Assembly: GCF_001625305.1 (NCBI RefSeq)
Contig: NW_017803479.1
Location: 153,697-217,696 of the forward strand
Direction: 5' to 3'
Length of the DNA: 64,000 nucleotides
Source: Branchiostoma belcheri
Lineage: Eukaryota > Chordata > Leptocardii > Amphioxiformes > Branchiostomatidae
Shown here: positions 63,104-64,000 of the stretch, one piece after another
How positions within the stretch are numbered: the stretch's first letter is position 1
How the letters are laid out: each line of letters starts with the position of its first letter
The notes under the pieces: generated by a model
The model's input: the letters and a program-made list of their open reading frames with translations, nothing else
The model's database searches: none
Told to the model about the DNA's origin: nothing
Program-made: the position numbers and the translations under genes

Positions 63104-64000
63104 TGTGAAATTATTGCTCAGCAAAAGGAACTTCCTTGTTCCTGGTGCTTACTCGTATCAGGCGGAATTCCAAGAAAATGACACAGGCGAAACTTTCATC
63201 TGGTTAAAAGAATTTGTAGGGCAAATTAAATTCTACCATACCATACCGTTGTACCATAGGCAACCTTTCTTTAAGTCTTATTCTACAATTCTATGTTTTT
63301 CTCAACAACTGAGTGTTTCCGTGTGCGCGCCGTATGTTTTCTTCTTCTTGGACGGATGTAAATGGTATGTTCTAGGGGGTGAAAAGTTGAACTGTTCTTG
63401 AATGTTCTAATGGTTACGTAATGCTTCGTTGGCTTTTGATACAGATACAGTTGAGTGTAACAAGCCGTTCGGTGTGATATAGCTAGTTGTGGCAGCACCG
63501 CGTGCCTGTGAAGCTGGTGTGTTACACCAAAAGACAGTTATACAGGCTATACCGATACAGTAAACAACTAAGTGTATTCCGTATTACCCGAGGTACCGGC
63601 CCTACCGTGGGTCAGATCGACGGCCGAAGGGTAATCCAATCCACGGGATGGCTGTAACAGAGTGTGATGCGGAACACGGCGTGTTGTGTATTTTATTTGT
63701 CATATCCATCCAAAAAAGGTTTTAATGCAAATTGATTCATTTTTTGTCCAATTTTGGTGCCCCTAAACAGAAAAAATAAATGCGCGTGTGGATGTTATCC
63801 ATAAAATGGAATCAACATGGCCTAACCAGTGCCTGACGCGAACAGGAAGTAGACTTTGGTAAAACAAAACGTATGGAGTCTGGAATTTGTCATGAGTCAG
63901 TCTTCCGGAAAAGTCATTGGAAACTCAGAACACACACAGAAGTTCACGGCTAACCAGCTGTGCGACCCCGTCAGCTTTGCCTTGTCCTTGGCATTTCGCC
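63104..64000. other. Upstream flank of the GPCR gene, repeat-rich
   Basis: 63425-63565 is a dispersed repeat (GTGTGATATAGCTAG, GCTGGTGTGTTACACC) related to 7380-7570 and 53680-53730. 63750-63830 ends in GGATGTTATCCATAAAATGG and ATCAACATGGCCTAA, a relative of the GGCCATG MITE end. No gene is seen. Confidence 0.5.

Overview
The window looks like genomic DNA of a cephalochordate (amphioxus, Branchiostoma). The evidence is vertebrate-style introns with GT-AG borders, protein families typical of lancelets (a lectin-bearing adhesion GPCR, type II sushi/C-type-lectin receptors with YEEAE cytoplasmic motifs, a single-exon LRR receptor with YWPWE motifs, CYP2-like P450s), and very dense short non-autonomous transposons, LINE debris and minisatellites. 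No bacterial-type operon, CRISPR array, retrovirus or Polinton is visible.

Region by region. 1-4.6 kb is repeat-derived DNA. 4.7-7.3 kb holds three fragments of decayed CYP2-like P450 genes on the + strand: a last exon, then a first exon and another last exon that has lost the haem-ligand cysteine. 7.3-13.8 kb is non-coding with several repeats. 13852-25798 (minus) is a seven-exon gene for a type II membrane protein (594 aa): cytoplasmic tail, TM, Thr/Pro stalk, two sushi domains, one C-type lectin domain. Its first intron contains a LINE reverse-transcriptase copy and older LINE debris. 25.8-33.2 kb is repeats and LINE fragments.

33224-63050 (minus) is one large gene whose 16 exons I assembled by hand. 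Every splice phase fits, giving 1002 residues: signal peptide, F5/8 type C (discoidin), C-type lectin, HRM-like cysteine module, GAIN domain, GPS and 7TM. It is an adhesion GPCR with an unusual N-terminal set of carbohydrate/lipid-binding modules. A single-exon LRR membrane protein gene (39185-42253, + strand) is nested in its GPS-to-TM1 intron. The GPS exon carries one in-frame TAA, so this allele may be null or may be rescued by splicing or correct only apart from a sequence error.

The most unusual feature is a 27-bp minisatellite of about 1.4 kb (49.7-51.1 kb) that fills GPCR intron 5. Its unit copies the last bases of exon 5 plus the splice donor, so the intron presents dozens of tandem copies of the same 5' splice site in one open reading frame. 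Both receptor genes point to surface recognition of glycans or microbes, with the GPCR adding signalling; that functional reading is inference from domains.
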